From an uncultured Collinsella sp. (GTDB lineage Bacteria > Actinomycetota > Coriobacteriia > Coriobacteriales > Coriobacteriaceae): a DNA stretch of 64,000 nucleotides. Each line of letters starts with the position of its first letter. The first letter of the stretch is position 1. The DNA lies in assembly GCA_900757595.1 (NCBI GenBank), contig CAAEOL010000014.1, positions 36,007 through 100,006 on the forward strand. Reading direction: 5' to 3'. This document shows, in pieces, positions 25,801 through 33,451 of the stretch. Position numbers and translations under genes: made by a program. The notes beneath the pieces were generated by a model. It worked only from the letters and a program-made list of their open reading frames with translations, searched no databases and was not told the origin of the DNA.

Positions 25801-26151
25801 GATGACGCCGTGGCTGCGACGGATGCCGTGGCGCCGGCATACTTGGAGGCGCTCGCCAACTACACCGCCGCCAAGGTCGAGCTCGACCAGGCTATTGCCG
25901 AGCTTAACGCCGAGATCGCTCGCCAAGAGGCCGCCGACCGCGGAAACGGCGAGCAGACCCAGCCCGTCACGCAAGTGACGTACCAGGCCAAGCATGCGGA
26001 GGCAAAGACCGAGGCCACGACTTGGCAGACGGCGATGCCCGCCACGGGCGATGCGTCCGAGCTGCTGGGTGAGACCTTCGTGATCGGCGGCACGGTCCTG
26101 GTGGCCGCCGGCGTATTCCTGTCCGATAAGCGCCGCCAGCTGATCCGTTAG
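22801..26151 (+). CDS. Sortase-anchored coiled-coil surface protein with a CAP/SCP domain
   Basis: This 1116-residue cell-wall protein starts with a long signal peptide (Lys/Arg-rich start, hydrophobic ATVAAATIAMTGG, AxA-type end near residue 49). Residues ~75-445 are Ala/Gln/Lys/Asp heptad-rich coiled coil. A CAP (cysteine-rich secretory/SCP) domain occupies about 450-650, with ACNEYRASVGLGELKV, GENVAWNYG and GHYINVINPDYTVTGMGVC. A second coiled coil runs ~670-1060. The C-terminus has the sortase-type signal MPATG near 1079, a hydrophobic segment and the basic tail SDKRRQLIR. The architecture is of a long stalk displaying a CAP head in the middle. GGAAGGAA precedes ATG 22801. A strong terminator follows. 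Confidence 0.88.
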   Translation: MSKNMNKDMNGKALGKARAAGRVATVAAATIAMTGGSLLSPLTAAAQGADGIGAAGATAAVMSPLTSAAAAGTGAGAVSAAQKVADLQAAVDAARAKAATAKADLEAAAAPYDAAAVNQQQARGAYDAARGASDSAASAASAELEKQLGAAQDKADQDVKAFEDAQAALDAAKKELADKDEALTAAQRASRDAQSALEAAQAAASDATPEAVAAAQAAAGQAASDLEQAKQQVVDAQAKLSDAQDAATAAAAKQQDAQGKLSAAQQAKAAADADVDAAQTSYDAAKADLDRAEQGAAGPEYEAAKAKVAAASEALTAAKAAQSKCESELAAAEQDVAAAEGEVQTAQQAVADQQQAAADAQSKLDAAAAAKTAADAALDQAKTDHASALTELADAQAKLSAAKDEKDAADKALDQAKAQKQQADQAVAQAQAKLDAAQATANASAENYRQGAIAFFKSVGADDAADIILNCKLAGYNKVGEEVDATSLTNMKQAVVWLKACNEYRASVGLGELKVTYAMMATAIADANFSDTKVAHAQQFNVGENVAWNYGSNPFKQWVDQEKAIFDAAAASLGASGLTGKAAYDFYTAHSSQIDNYAALHGGPNPSVGHYINVINPDYTVTGMGVCTRGTLYGSTQAQTFVYSGQWYKPYNLNPMTVAEYEAALNAWCDSLANPEQGVDAARKELAVAQGVADDAGSKVSAASQAVAAKQTQVERAAANVDVAATKASEAQAAVAQKQAAADAAARAVSDARADLSAANAAVAAAQDAVAAKSGELDIAKGKVAAAKRALDAARAGVGDKRDALAAAQDELAAYSADIAAAQRAFDAASSALESARANQREAEAELLATQGDADQAGIDAAATQVELDMAQRAASDADAVVATAQAKSDAAAARASQLKNAAAALAKATGDKATADAALDAAAMAVSDAEYDVVEADDAVVDATVARDASAAAVARLRRINIAEAIVNGSTDDADEVLNAKIAAAHDAAERAATAKAELDDAVAATDAVAPAYLEALANYTAAKVELDQAIAELNAEIARQEAADRGNGEQTQPVTQVTYQAKHAEAKTEATTWQTAMPATGDASELLGETFVIGGTVLVAAGVFLSDKRRQLIR

Positions 26152-26174
26152 GGACAGGGAAGCGCGCTGTTTTT

Positions 26175-26222
26175 GGCGCGCACCGCAGGGGCATGGGCTC
26201 TGCGGCGCGCGCCGCCTTTTTC
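26175..26222 (+). terminator. Rho-independent terminator after the surface-protein gene
   Basis: A 14-bp stem with one mismatch (GGCGCGCACCGCAG at 26175-26188 with CTGCGGCGCGCGCC at 26200-26213) is followed by GCC and a TTTTTCTT tract. Confidence 0.85.
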
Positions 26223-26247
26223 TTCAAGATTGATTAAGGAGGGATAT

Positions 26248-26613
26248 ATGCAAATAAGAGGAGAGGCCGCGATCGCCTGCGGATTCATGGCGGGTCTGGC
26301 AACGGGGTTGCTGTTCGATGGATGTTTCGACAGCTATATCAATCGATTCTGCGATTTTGGTTTTTCGAGAGGCAAGCCTTGGAAAACAGCGCCAGCTCGT
26401 CAAGAGGTGGCTGCGCCCATCGAGCCCCGCAGTGTGGATACCTCAAAAATCAAGGTAATCGTCACTAAGAACGGCAAGATTTACCACCGTTCTACGGGGT
26501 GCAAAAGCCTTCCTCAAAACGCCATTAAAACAAGCGTACCATTAGCGGCTGCACTCAAGCGAGGCAAGACGCCCTGCCCAACATGCTGCCCGCCAACAGT
26601 GTGCTCGATCTAG
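26248..26613 (+). CDS. Small membrane-anchored Cys-rich protein
   Basis: This 121-residue protein starts at ATG 26248 after AAGGAGGG. Residues ~8-30 (AAIACGFMAGLATGLLFDGCF) form a possible membrane anchor. The C-terminal part contains KVIVTKNGKIYHRSTGCKSL and ends with TPCPTCCPPTVC. A Cys about 30 residues before a CPTCC cluster resembles the short metal- or nucleic-acid-binding tail Y-H-x-x-x-C-x-x-L ... C-x-x-C seen at the ends of many secreted or phage proteins. Function is unknown. Confidence 0.6.
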   Translation: MQIRGEAAIACGFMAGLATGLLFDGCFDSYINRFCDFGFSRGKPWKTAPARQEVAAPIEPRSVDTSKIKVIVTKNGKIYHRSTGCKSLPQNAIKTSVPLAAALKRGKTPCPTCCPPTVCSI

Positions 26614-26741
26614 TTTTTTGGGTGTTTGATCCGTTTGGATGGAAGAACGAAGGGTAAGCCCTAAGGGATACAGATGCCGGCCCGGCCTGCAATTTCTTCC
26701 ATTGATTTGTCCAGAGTCGCACAGCACGGAGGTGTTGTTTG

Positions 26742-27497
26742 ATGTCTATTTTCGTTACCGGAGACGTTCACGGTGTTGCCGAGTATGGGGCGAGTCGCTT
26801 CTCGTCGCGCGTTTGGCCATTGGGTCGAACGCTGACGCGCGATGACGTTGTCATCGTTGCCGGCGACTTTGGCTTTATATGGAGCGGCTCGAACACCGAC
26901 AAATACTGGCTCGACTGGTTTGAGTCCAAGCCCTGGACCACGTGTTTTGTCGACGGCAATCACGAGAACCATCATCTGCTGGCGGGGCTGCCAATGCGTG
27001 AGTGGAACGGGGGCCTCGTTCACGAGGTTCGCCCGCACGTGCTGCACCTGATGCGCGGCGAGGTGTTCGACATCACGGGGACCACGGTGCTCGCCATGGG
27101 TGGCGCCGCGAGCCATGACAAACAGTGGCGTCAGGAGGGAAAGACGTGGTGGCCCGAGGAGATGCCGAGTGAGCGCGAGATCAAACACTGTCGCGCCTCG
27201 CTCGATCGCGCGGGCTGGAAGGTCGACTATGTTGTGACGCACGAGGCGCCGGTCGATTTGGCTGACGAGCTGTGCATGGAGTGCAATCGCGAGTTCTACG
27301 ACGATTCGCTGCAGGCCTTTTTGGGCGAGCTCGACGGGCGGCTCGACTACCGCACCTGGTTCTTTGGCCATTACCATGACGATGAATGGCGCGATGACAA
27401 GCATCGCCTTATCTACCAAGATATCGTGCCGATCGAAGCGCGATGTGCCGATGGGCAGGATGAGACGGCGAGTGACTATTTTGAGCAAGAGCGTTAG
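26742..27497 (+). CDS. Calcineurin-like metallophosphoesterase
   Basis: This 251-residue phosphoesterase has the metal-ligand series GDVHG near residue 7, GDFGF near 44, GNHE near 70, VVTHEAP near 165 and GHYHDD near 208. This is the complete set for a two-metal phosphodiesterase or phosphatase. There is no signal peptide. GGAGGTG before ATG 26742 sets the start. It is the first of three such genes in a row and is closely similar to the third (shared DDxxIxAGDFGFxW and PEExxxERxxxxxRAxLDxxGWKVDYVxTH patterns). The substrate cannot be read from sequence. Confidence 0.85.
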   Translation: MSIFVTGDVHGVAEYGASRFSSRVWPLGRTLTRDDVVIVAGDFGFIWSGSNTDKYWLDWFESKPWTTCFVDGNHENHHLLAGLPMREWNGGLVHEVRPHVLHLMRGEVFDITGTTVLAMGGAASHDKQWRQEGKTWWPEEMPSEREIKHCRASLDRAGWKVDYVVTHEAPVDLADELCMECNREFYDDSLQAFLGELDGRLDYRTWFFGHYHDDEWRDDKHRLIYQDIVPIEARCADGQDETASDYFEQER

Positions 27498-27506
27498 GAG
27501 GTCCCC

Positions 27507-28145
27507 ATGATCTGGTTTACCAGCGATACCCACTTTGGGCACGAGAACATGCTGCGGCTCGCCGACAGGCCTTGGTCGACTGGTGCGCAGATGAACGACG
27601 CCATGGTCGCCAACGTTAATAGCAAGGTCGCTTTGGACGACGAGCTTTATATTCTGGGCGACTTCAGCTTTAAGATGACGGTGCAAGACGCCTACGAGCT
27701 GCGTAAGAGCATTGCATGCAAGCACGTCCATCTGCTGCCTGGCAACCACGACAAAGACTGGACGCAGCCTGCGGTGGCGGATGCTTTTATCGTCGAGCCG
27801 CCCATTTGTGTGCTCAAGATCGACCGCCAAAAAATCGTGCTGAGCCACTATCCCATGGTCGACTGGCAAGGCATGTCGCACGGCGGCTGGCATCTTCACG
27901 GACATATCCACAGCTGCGGCGGCGCGTACAACACGTTCAACCTTAGGCAGGGGCTGCTGCGCTATGACGTGGGCGTGGACGCCAACGGCTACGCCCCGGT
28001 GAGCCTGGAGGAGCTCAAGTCGTGGTTTGCGCAGGTCGACGAGCCGGCGTGTTGCGTTAAATGGCCGTGGTGGGTCAACGCCACGGGCGACGAGCAGATC
28101 GAGCACGATCTCGAAGCCTATAAGAGGGAAGTGGTGATCCGATGA
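27507..28145 (+). CDS. Metallophosphoesterase, second of three
   Basis: This 212-residue enzyme has FTSDTHFGHENM at residues 4-15, GDFSF near 50, PGNHDKDW near 74, LSHYPM near 112 and LHGHIHS near 130. The SDTHFGHxN start is typical of the compact hydrolase family often annotated as metallophosphoesterase in phages and bacteria, which differs from its two neighbours. It lies 9 bp after the first gene with GGAGG upstream, and its end overlaps the next start in an ATGA, so the three genes form a translationally linked set. Confidence 0.85.
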   Translation: MIWFTSDTHFGHENMLRLADRPWSTGAQMNDAMVANVNSKVALDDELYILGDFSFKMTVQDAYELRKSIACKHVHLLPGNHDKDWTQPAVADAFIVEPPICVLKIDRQKIVLSHYPMVDWQGMSHGGWHLHGHIHSCGGAYNTFNLRQGLLRYDVGVDANGYAPVSLEELKSWFAQVDEPACCVKWPWWVNATGDEQIEHDLEAYKREVVIR

Positions 28146-28867
28146 CGGTTTATGTGACGGGTGATGTCCACGGTGGCATCGACATGCAAAAGCTCCGCGA
28201 CTGGGAGCTTGGGGATAGTCTGACGAGCGACGACTATCTGATTATCGCGGGAGACTTTGGCTTTCCGTGGGATTTTTCTGCCGAGGAATGCGCCGATATC
28301 GCCTGGCTGGAGTCGCGCCCCTATACCGTGCTGTTCGTCGACGGCAACCACGAACGCTACGACCATTGGGCGGAGCGCCCCCTGGAGTTGTGGCACGGTG
28401 GACTGACGCAACGCCTGTCGGACACCTCGCCTATACGGCGCCTGACGCGCGGCGAGGTTTTTGAGCTTGGTGGGTCGACGATCTTTACCATGGGCGGCGC
28501 CACGAGTGTGGACAAGGAATACCGCATCCCGTATTCCAGCTGGTGGCCGCAGGAGCTGCCGGGCGAGCGCAACTTTGAGGAGGCGCGGGCAAAGCTCGAT
28601 AGCGTGGGCTGGAAGGTCGACTACGTGATCACCCACACCTGCTCCACGCGCATGCTCTCGCCCACGCTTTATCCGGCGCCCGGCTGGAATTGCCCCGCCG
28701 TTGATCGGCTTACGGCGTTTTTCGATGAGCTGGAGGACCGCTTGGACTACAAGCGCTGGTACTACGGGCATTTTCATCGGGATGCCAACCCGGCCGAGCG
28801 CCATACCGTGCTCTACGACTGCATCGTTCGCCTGGGCGACGAACTCCAGCCCTGGGATGTTGCGTAG
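28142..28867 (+). CDS. Metallophosphoesterase, third of three
   Basis: This 241-residue paralogue of the first gene in the set has GDVHGG near residue 7, GDFGFPWD near 40, GNHERYD near 66, ITHTCST near 165 and YGHFHRD near 206. The start overlaps the previous stop by 4 bp. Relative to the first paralogue the metal-binding residues are all kept, but the loop after the fourth motif differs (TCSTRML against EAPVDLA). This suggests a related but not identical substrate. Confidence 0.85.
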   Translation: MTVYVTGDVHGGIDMQKLRDWELGDSLTSDDYLIIAGDFGFPWDFSAEECADIAWLESRPYTVLFVDGNHERYDHWAERPLELWHGGLTQRLSDTSPIRRLTRGEVFELGGSTIFTMGGATSVDKEYRIPYSSWWPQELPGERNFEEARAKLDSVGWKVDYVITHTCSTRMLSPTLYPAPGWNCPAVDRLTAFFDELEDRLDYKRWYYGHFHRDANPAERHTVLYDCIVRLGDELQPWDVA

Positions 28868-28882
28868 GGGTGGGGTGCCTGA

Positions 28883-29887
28883 TTACTCAGCCGTTACGGT
28901 AATGTTCTCCCTGTGCTTGCGGATAACATCCCAGCTAAAATGCTCGACCAGCTGCTCGGCAGAGCGCGGCGTGGTGCCCGGCGCGATGCCTGTTTGTCCG
29001 GCGAGCCAACCCAGCAGCGCTTCGGGCGTGCCAAAGCGGGCGCGGAGTTCGCCCAGGTCCAGATCGCGGTCTCGTTTGGAAAGGCGGCGGCCGTCCGGTG
29101 CCATGAGCAGCGGAATATGTGCGTAGTGCGGCGTGGGCAGTCCCAACAGGTGCTGCAGATAGATCTGGCGCGGCGTGGACCCCAGCAGGTCGCATCCGCG
29201 CACGACCTCGGTGACGCCCATGGCAGCGTCGTCGACCACCACGGCTAGCTGATAGGCAAACACGCCGTCGCTGCGGCGCACCAAAAAGTCGCCGCACTCG
29301 GTGGCGAGTGCTTCGCATTGGGCGCCGTACGTGCGATCCACAAATTCGATCACGTCGTCTGCGAGGTCGTCGACGGTGGGCACGCGCAGACGTGTGGCCG
29401 GGGCGCGCAGGGCGCTGCGGCGGGCCACCTCCTCGGCCGAAAGACTTCGGCAGGCGCCACGGTAGATGGGCGTGCCGTCGCTCGCGTGCGGTGCACTCGC
29501 GGCGTGGAGCTCGGCGCGTGTGCAAAAGCAGGGATAGGTGAGGCCGGCGTCTTTCAGCCGGCGCAAGGCGCTCTCGTACAGGTCTAGGCGGTCGTGCTGG
29601 TAGTAGGGGCCTTCGTCCCACTCCAGCCCCAGCCAGGCCAGGTCGTCAATCAATTGGGCGGCAAGTTCCGGGCGCTTGCAGCGATCGTCCAGGTCCTCAA
29701 TGCGTAACACGATGCTGCCGCCCTGGCTGCGGGCCGAAAGCCATGCGCACAGGCAGCTGAACACGTTGCCCAGGTGCATACGGCCCGAGGGCGACGGGGC
29801 GAAGCGCCCCACGACGGGCGCGGGAGCGGCCGGCGTCGTTGGCGCGTCGGCGGCGGTTGTTGCTATGTTGCGTGCGTTGATGTCCAT
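28883..29887 (-). CDS. gluQ: Glutamyl-Q tRNA(Asp) synthetase
   Basis: This 334-residue class I synthetase fragment-type enzyme glutamylates queuosine in tRNA(Asp). It has RFAPSPSGRMHLGN (HIGH equivalent) near residues 27-40 and RIEDLDDRCKRPE near 62-74. Zinc ligands lie in YPCFCTR and YRGACR near 115-145, and LSKRDRD (KMSKR equivalent) near 268. It lacks the anticodon-binding half of true GluRS, as expected for GluQ. ATG 29887 (MDINARN) is chosen; the longer frame to 30001 adds 38 residues without family character. A ~25-residue Ala/Pro/Thr-rich leader before the catalytic core is unusual for the family. Confidence 0.9.
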   Translation of the reverse strand: MDINARNIATTAADAPTTPAAPAPVVGRFAPSPSGRMHLGNVFSCLCAWLSARSQGGSIVLRIEDLDDRCKRPELAAQLIDDLAWLGLEWDEGPYYQHDRLDLYESALRRLKDAGLTYPCFCTRAELHAASAPHASDGTPIYRGACRSLSAEEVARRSALRAPATRLRVPTVDDLADDVIEFVDRTYGAQCEALATECGDFLVRRSDGVFAYQLAVVVDDAAMGVTEVVRGCDLLGSTPRQIYLQHLLGLPTPHYAHIPLLMAPDGRRLSKRDRDLDLGELRARFGTPEALLGWLAGQTGIAPGTTPRSAEQLVEHFSWDVIRKHRENITVTAE

Positions 29888-30023
29888 GCGGACGAGTATA
29901 GCGCGGAGCGCGGTGGGGGAGACGCTGCCGTGGCCTGCAAGTTGCTGAGGCCACACGTTGCGCGTGCCGGACCACCGGCTCGGCGCCTTAATCGTCGTCA
30001 ATCAATCTAGCCCTCAAACGACA

Positions 30024-30059
30024 GAAACCCCGGCAGCTCTTCGCAACTGCCGGGGTTTC
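30024..30059. terminator. Orphan terminator-like hairpin
   Basis: A perfect 13-bp stem (GAAACCCCGGCAG at 30024-30036 with CTGCCGGGGTTTC at 30047-30059) closes a 10-nt loop. The A-rich and T-rich ends would make it work in both directions, yet no gene ends here. Confidence 0.5.
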
Positions 30060-30233
30060 CGCGGAAAAGGGGGACATGATCCTCAAGCGGACGGCAAAGG
30101 GGCAAACCGTTTTCGCTCAACTGCTTTATGCCCCTCAACTGGCGGCTCAATCAGCGCATGCCGCGCCCACACAAAGCCGCTACACCTGTGATGGAGCTAT
30201 GAAGTGGTATCTATTGCCGGAGCGGGCTATGCC

Positions 30234-30283
30234 AAGGAGTGTCCCAGATTGCCGGCAGATAAGGAACGTCCCCAGGTGCCGGC
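30234..30283. repeat. Dispersed repeat, GCCGGC-tagged copy
   Basis: Two direct 23-bp units (30234-30256 and 30261-30283) each read AAGGA, two variable bases, GTCCC, four variable bases, then TGCCGGC. The GCCGGCA/TGCCGGC tags can pair around the second unit. Related copies lie at 32482, 56608 and 57799. Confidence 0.7.
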
Positions 30284-30396
30284 GGCGGGCGTGACTTTTG
30301 TCCCGTTTTGACGCTCCGCTGACCTAGATGTTCGTCACATGAACTCGCAAACGTGGGACAATGACGCTACTGGTACCACAGACAAAGGATGTGCCT

Positions 30397-32343
30397 ATGA
30401 ACGCCCCCGTTGCCCAGCCCTGTCGGCAGCGCCGCCTGTTTGCGCGGCTCGCTTCCGTCTGCGCACTCGTCGCGCTTGCGTTGTTGCTGCTGCCTGCCGT
30501 CGCGCACGCCGACGGCTACTCCATGAGCCAAACCTATATCGGTGCCACGGTTGAGGCCGATGGCTCGCTGACCGTTGTCGAGGGACGCCAGTTCGATTTC
30601 GACGATGACATTAACGGCGTGTATTGGGATATCAATACAGGCTCTAACCAGCAAGGCAGCTCGGTGGTCGTCAATGTGCTGAGCGTCGAGGAAGACGACA
30701 CTGCGTTTAACAAGGTCGACAGCGCAAATAAAGGCGACGACGGCGTTTACACGGTGGAGCAGTCCGACGACGGCGTAAAGATTAAGGTGTTCAGCCCTCA
30801 CGAGAGCGGCGACAGCGCAATCTACTACGTGAGTTATTCCATGACCGGTGCGGTTATGAACTGGGCCGATACCGCCGAGCTCTACTGGAAATTTGTGGGT
30901 GACGGCTGGTCTGCGGACTCCGATGACGTCGAGATGGAAGTCTACTTTGCAAATGCCGCTGCCGGGACGGCTGCCGTCAAGGGCGATAACTTCCGCGCAT
31001 GGGGCCACGGCCCACTGACGGGCGACGTGTCGCTCGATGCGGACGAGCCCATGGTCACCTATACCATTCCCTGCGTGCATGAGGGAGAATTCGCCGAGGC
31101 ACGCATCGCCTTCCCCAACGACTGGGTGCCGCAGCTCGCCGCCTCGAGCGAAGAGCGCATGTCGACGATTCTGAGCGAAGAGAAGGAATGGGCCGACGAG
31201 GCCAACGCTCGCCGTGAGCACGCGCGTGCGGTTGCCGGCGCGATTGCCGTGGTGTGTGTTGTCGTGGCGGTTGCCTATACCGGTGTGATCGTGATGCTTA
31301 AGCTGCGCAGGCCCAAGCCCAAGCCACTCTTCCAGGACGAGTACTTCCGCGATGTGCCCTCGGCCGACCATCCCGCGGTGCTTGCAGCTCTCATGAGCTG
31401 GAACGACGTGCCCGATCAGGCATATATCGCCACACTTATGAAGCTCACCGACGACCGCGTGATCAAGCTGGAAGAAGCGACCGAGACCAAGAAGAAGGGT
31501 CTGCTCCGTCGCGAAAAAGAGGAGCAGACGTATCGCATCACAGTGACCGACGAGGCCTGGAAGGCTGCCAAGAAGGACGGCATCGATCGCGACGTGCTCA
31601 AGGTCTTCTTTGCTGGCGTTAAGCCCGATAAGGACGGAGTCCGTTCGCGCACGTTTAGCGAGCTGGAGGAGTACGCTAGCGAGCGCACCACATCTGTTGG
31701 CGACAAGCTCGAGGACTATCAGAGCACGGTTAAGGGCAAGCTGGAGGCGCGCGAGCTTATCGCATCGGATGGCACCATCGCGATGGTGGCCGGCCTGGTT
31801 CTCGGTATCATCATCGTCTTTGGCATTCTGGGCTCTCTGATCTATACCGACTTTGCGGATGCCAATGTCGGTGCCGCTATGATCTCGATCCCCGTCACGA
31901 TCGTGGGCTTTGCGCTGAGCTGCACTTTCCGCCGTTACACGCCGGAGGGCGCCGAGGTGGCGGCTCGCTGCAAGGCGCTCAAGCATTGGCTCGAGGACTT
32001 TACGCGTCTGAAGGAGGCCGTCCCCAGCGACCTGATCTTGTGGAACAAGCTGCTGGTGATGGGCGTCGCCCTGGGCGTTTCGAAAGAAGTGCTGCGACAG
32101 CTGGCCGAGGCCGTGCCTGCGGACCTGCGCAACAGTGACGATTTCTACGACAACTACCCCTGCTACTGGTGGTATTACCATCACTACGGCAACGAGTCCC
32201 CGCTCGATTCGTTCAACGATGTGTACCACGAGACCATCCGCGAGCTGGCTTCGAGTTCCGATAGCTCGAGCGGCGGCAGCGGTGGCGGCTTTTCCGGTGG
32301 CGGCGGTGGCGGCGTCGGCGGAGGCGGCGGCGGAACGTTCTAA
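30397..32343 (+). CDS. DUF2207 family membrane protein
   Basis: This 648-residue protein has a signal segment (VCALVALALLLLPAVAHA, residues ~20-37). An extracytoplasmic DUF2207-type domain follows, with TVEADGSLTVVEGRQFDF near 52-70, IYYVSYSMTGAV, and LYWKFVGDGW near 165. A membrane helix lies near 280-300 (AGAIAVVCVVVAVAYTGVIVML), followed by a long cytoplasmic portion. A second pair of helices lies near 465-510, and the Gly-rich tail ends in GGGGGGTF. The Gly-rich tail is typical of the family. AAAGGA at 30384-30389 sets ATG 30397. Function is unknown across the family; envelope association is clear. Confidence 0.85.
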   Translation: MNAPVAQPCRQRRLFARLASVCALVALALLLLPAVAHADGYSMSQTYIGATVEADGSLTVVEGRQFDFDDDINGVYWDINTGSNQQGSSVVVNVLSVEEDDTAFNKVDSANKGDDGVYTVEQSDDGVKIKVFSPHESGDSAIYYVSYSMTGAVMNWADTAELYWKFVGDGWSADSDDVEMEVYFANAAAGTAAVKGDNFRAWGHGPLTGDVSLDADEPMVTYTIPCVHEGEFAEARIAFPNDWVPQLAASSEERMSTILSEEKEWADEANARREHARAVAGAIAVVCVVVAVAYTGVIVMLKLRRPKPKPLFQDEYFRDVPSADHPAVLAALMSWNDVPDQAYIATLMKLTDDRVIKLEEATETKKKGLLRREKEEQTYRITVTDEAWKAAKKDGIDRDVLKVFFAGVKPDKDGVRSRTFSELEEYASERTTSVGDKLEDYQSTVKGKLEARELIASDGTIAMVAGLVLGIIIVFGILGSLIYTDFADANVGAAMISIPVTIVGFALSCTFRRYTPEGAEVAARCKALKHWLEDFTRLKEAVPSDLILWNKLLVMGVALGVSKEVLRQLAEAVPADLRNSDDFYDNYPCYWWYYHHYGNESPLDSFNDVYHETIRELASSSDSSSGGSGGGFSGGGGGGVGGGGGGTF

Positions 32344-32357
32344 CGGTCGTAAATTAT

Positions 32358-32406
32358 GGGATGGGCTTTTCTCGACAGCCGTCGGGGAAAGCCCATCCCC
32401 TTTTTA
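32358..32406 (+). terminator. Terminator after the DUF2207 gene
   Basis: GGGATGGGCTTT pairs with AAAGCCCATCCC around a GC-rich loop and is followed by CTTTTT at 32400-32405. Confidence 0.75.
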
Positions 32407-32419
32407 CGCGCTACCTACG

Positions 32420-32468
32420 AAGACTGTCCCCAGCAACTAGTCATTTAAGAACGTTCCCAACGACTAGG
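32420..32468. repeat. Dispersed repeat, CTAGTC-tagged copy
   Basis: Two units (32420-32442 and 32447-32468) have the same order as the GCCGGC copies, AAGA plus CTGTCCCC or ACGTTCCC, but end in CTAGTC or GACTAGG. TAGTCATT pairs with AACGACTA around the second core. The rest of the family keeps the core and changes both tags together. Confidence 0.65.
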
Positions 32469-32481
32469 TGCGGTTGCTGCC

Positions 32482-32531
32482 AAGGAGTGTCCCGGGGTGC
32501 CGGCACAAAAGGAACGTCCCTAGCTGCCAGG
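32482..32531. repeat. Dispersed repeat, GCCGGC-tagged copy adjacent to the previous one
   Basis: Two direct units (32482-32504 and 32509-32531) are nearly identical in plan and spacing to the copy at 30234-30283. It lies 13 bp after the CTAGTC-tagged copy and directly against the stop of the GNAT gene. Confidence 0.7.
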
Positions 32532-32532
32532 T

Positions 32533-33174
32533 TTAGGCTGTTAGATCGAGTTCGTAGAGGAAGCTTTCGCGCGGCATGTCGTGACGACGCTCTTCGCGGT
32601 TGGCGCGGTGCGTGGCCGTGCGCTTAAAGCCGTGCAGCTCGTAGAACTTCCACGAGCAGTTGGAGTCGGTGTACAGGTGCGCCCTTGTCGCCCCGCGCGA
32701 GGAAAGGTACGAGACAGCGGCATCGAGCAACACCGAGCCAACGCCCAGGCCATGGACATCGGGATCGACGGCGAGCAGCGTGACTTCGTTGTCGTGCGGC
32801 AATGGGCTGCTCTCGAGCAGGCGGTTGTTGGTTCGGATGGTTGCGCGCACAAACGAGAGATACTCGGCGCAGGCATCGGGCTCCAGTTCGCGCATCTGCG
32901 ACAGCAACGCGCGTTCGGTATCCATCCAATGCTCGTTGATAGTGACGCCGGGGCTCTGTCCTGCGCGTGCAAGCGCAATGCCGCGCGCCTCGCCGTCAAT
33001 TACCGCAACCTGCGAAAACGTCGAGGACGAAAGGCAATAGGCGAGGTCGCATGCGGCCTCAAGGCGGTTGTACTCATCGTTATCCGAATTGTTATGCCAA
33101 AGCTGCTGCAGAATCAGCGCGATGGCGTCGAAGTCTTCGGTATCAAACGGTCGGTAGAGAACCCGCGAGACCAT
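32533..33174 (-). CDS. GNAT family N-acetyltransferase
   Basis: This 213-residue protein shows the acetyl-CoA binding motif A, VTLLAVDPDVHGLGVGSVLLDAA, near residues 130-152 (R/Q-x-x-G-x-G/A variant HGLGVG). A C-terminal motif B, SWKFYELHGFKRT, lies near 178-190. The N-terminal ~100 residues are longer than a minimal GNAT and may bind the acceptor. The GAAAGAGG ribosome site precedes ATG 33174 on the minus strand. The acceptor cannot be predicted. Confidence 0.85.
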   Translation of the reverse strand: MVSRVLYRPFDTEDFDAIALILQQLWHNNSDNDEYNRLEAACDLAYCLSSSTFSQVAVIDGEARGIALARAGQSPGVTINEHWMDTERALLSQMRELEPDACAEYLSFVRATIRTNNRLLESSPLPHDNEVTLLAVDPDVHGLGVGSVLLDAAVSYLSSRGATRAHLYTDSNCSWKFYELHGFKRTATHRANREERRHDMPRESFLYELDLTA

Positions 33175-33451
33175 GGTGCCTCTTTCTTTTGCGGATGCAT
33201 ATCGAGCACAGTTCTACCACGCTATTGGCATCTAATTATGGTGCCCCTGTGTTCCATGAACTCACCGTGCCCGGTGCCGTGCCCATCCCCTCTGCTCGCA
33301 AACTTTTTCTGCACATGCGCCCGTTGCGGGGTGCATCGATGCGCTCGATGCGCTACATTGAATCAGTATTTTCAATGCCGCTGCGCGAGCGCTGCAGATC
33401 GACGTATCACCGACTCACAGAGCACGGCGGCGTACCAGACAGGAGGACTGC
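33175..33451. other. Intergenic region upstream of purH
   Basis: This 277-bp divergent spacer has no gene. It contains a self-complementary GCATCGATGCGCTCGATGC stretch near 33332-33350. I looked for a purine riboswitch core and did not see one. Confidence 0.4.

Larger units (their letters stand above)
29888..30396. other. Long divergent intergenic region between gluQ and the DUF2207 gene
   Basis: This 509-bp region has no supportable gene. It holds a terminator-like hairpin at 30024-30059 and a two-unit copy of the AAGRACGTYCC repeat family at 30234-30283. A possible -10 GACAAT at 30356-30361 precedes the next gene. The hairpin lies between divergent genes and so cannot end either one; it may mark a lost gene. 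Confidence 0.5.

Noticed and set aside
23000..26000. Tandem DNA repeat array in the surface-protein gene
   Set aside because: The GCC/GCT-rich texture comes from Ala-rich coiled-coil codons; no fixed-length repeat unit could be found.
33175..33451. Purine riboswitch ahead of purH
   Set aside because: The conserved junction bases of the purine aptamer are not present.
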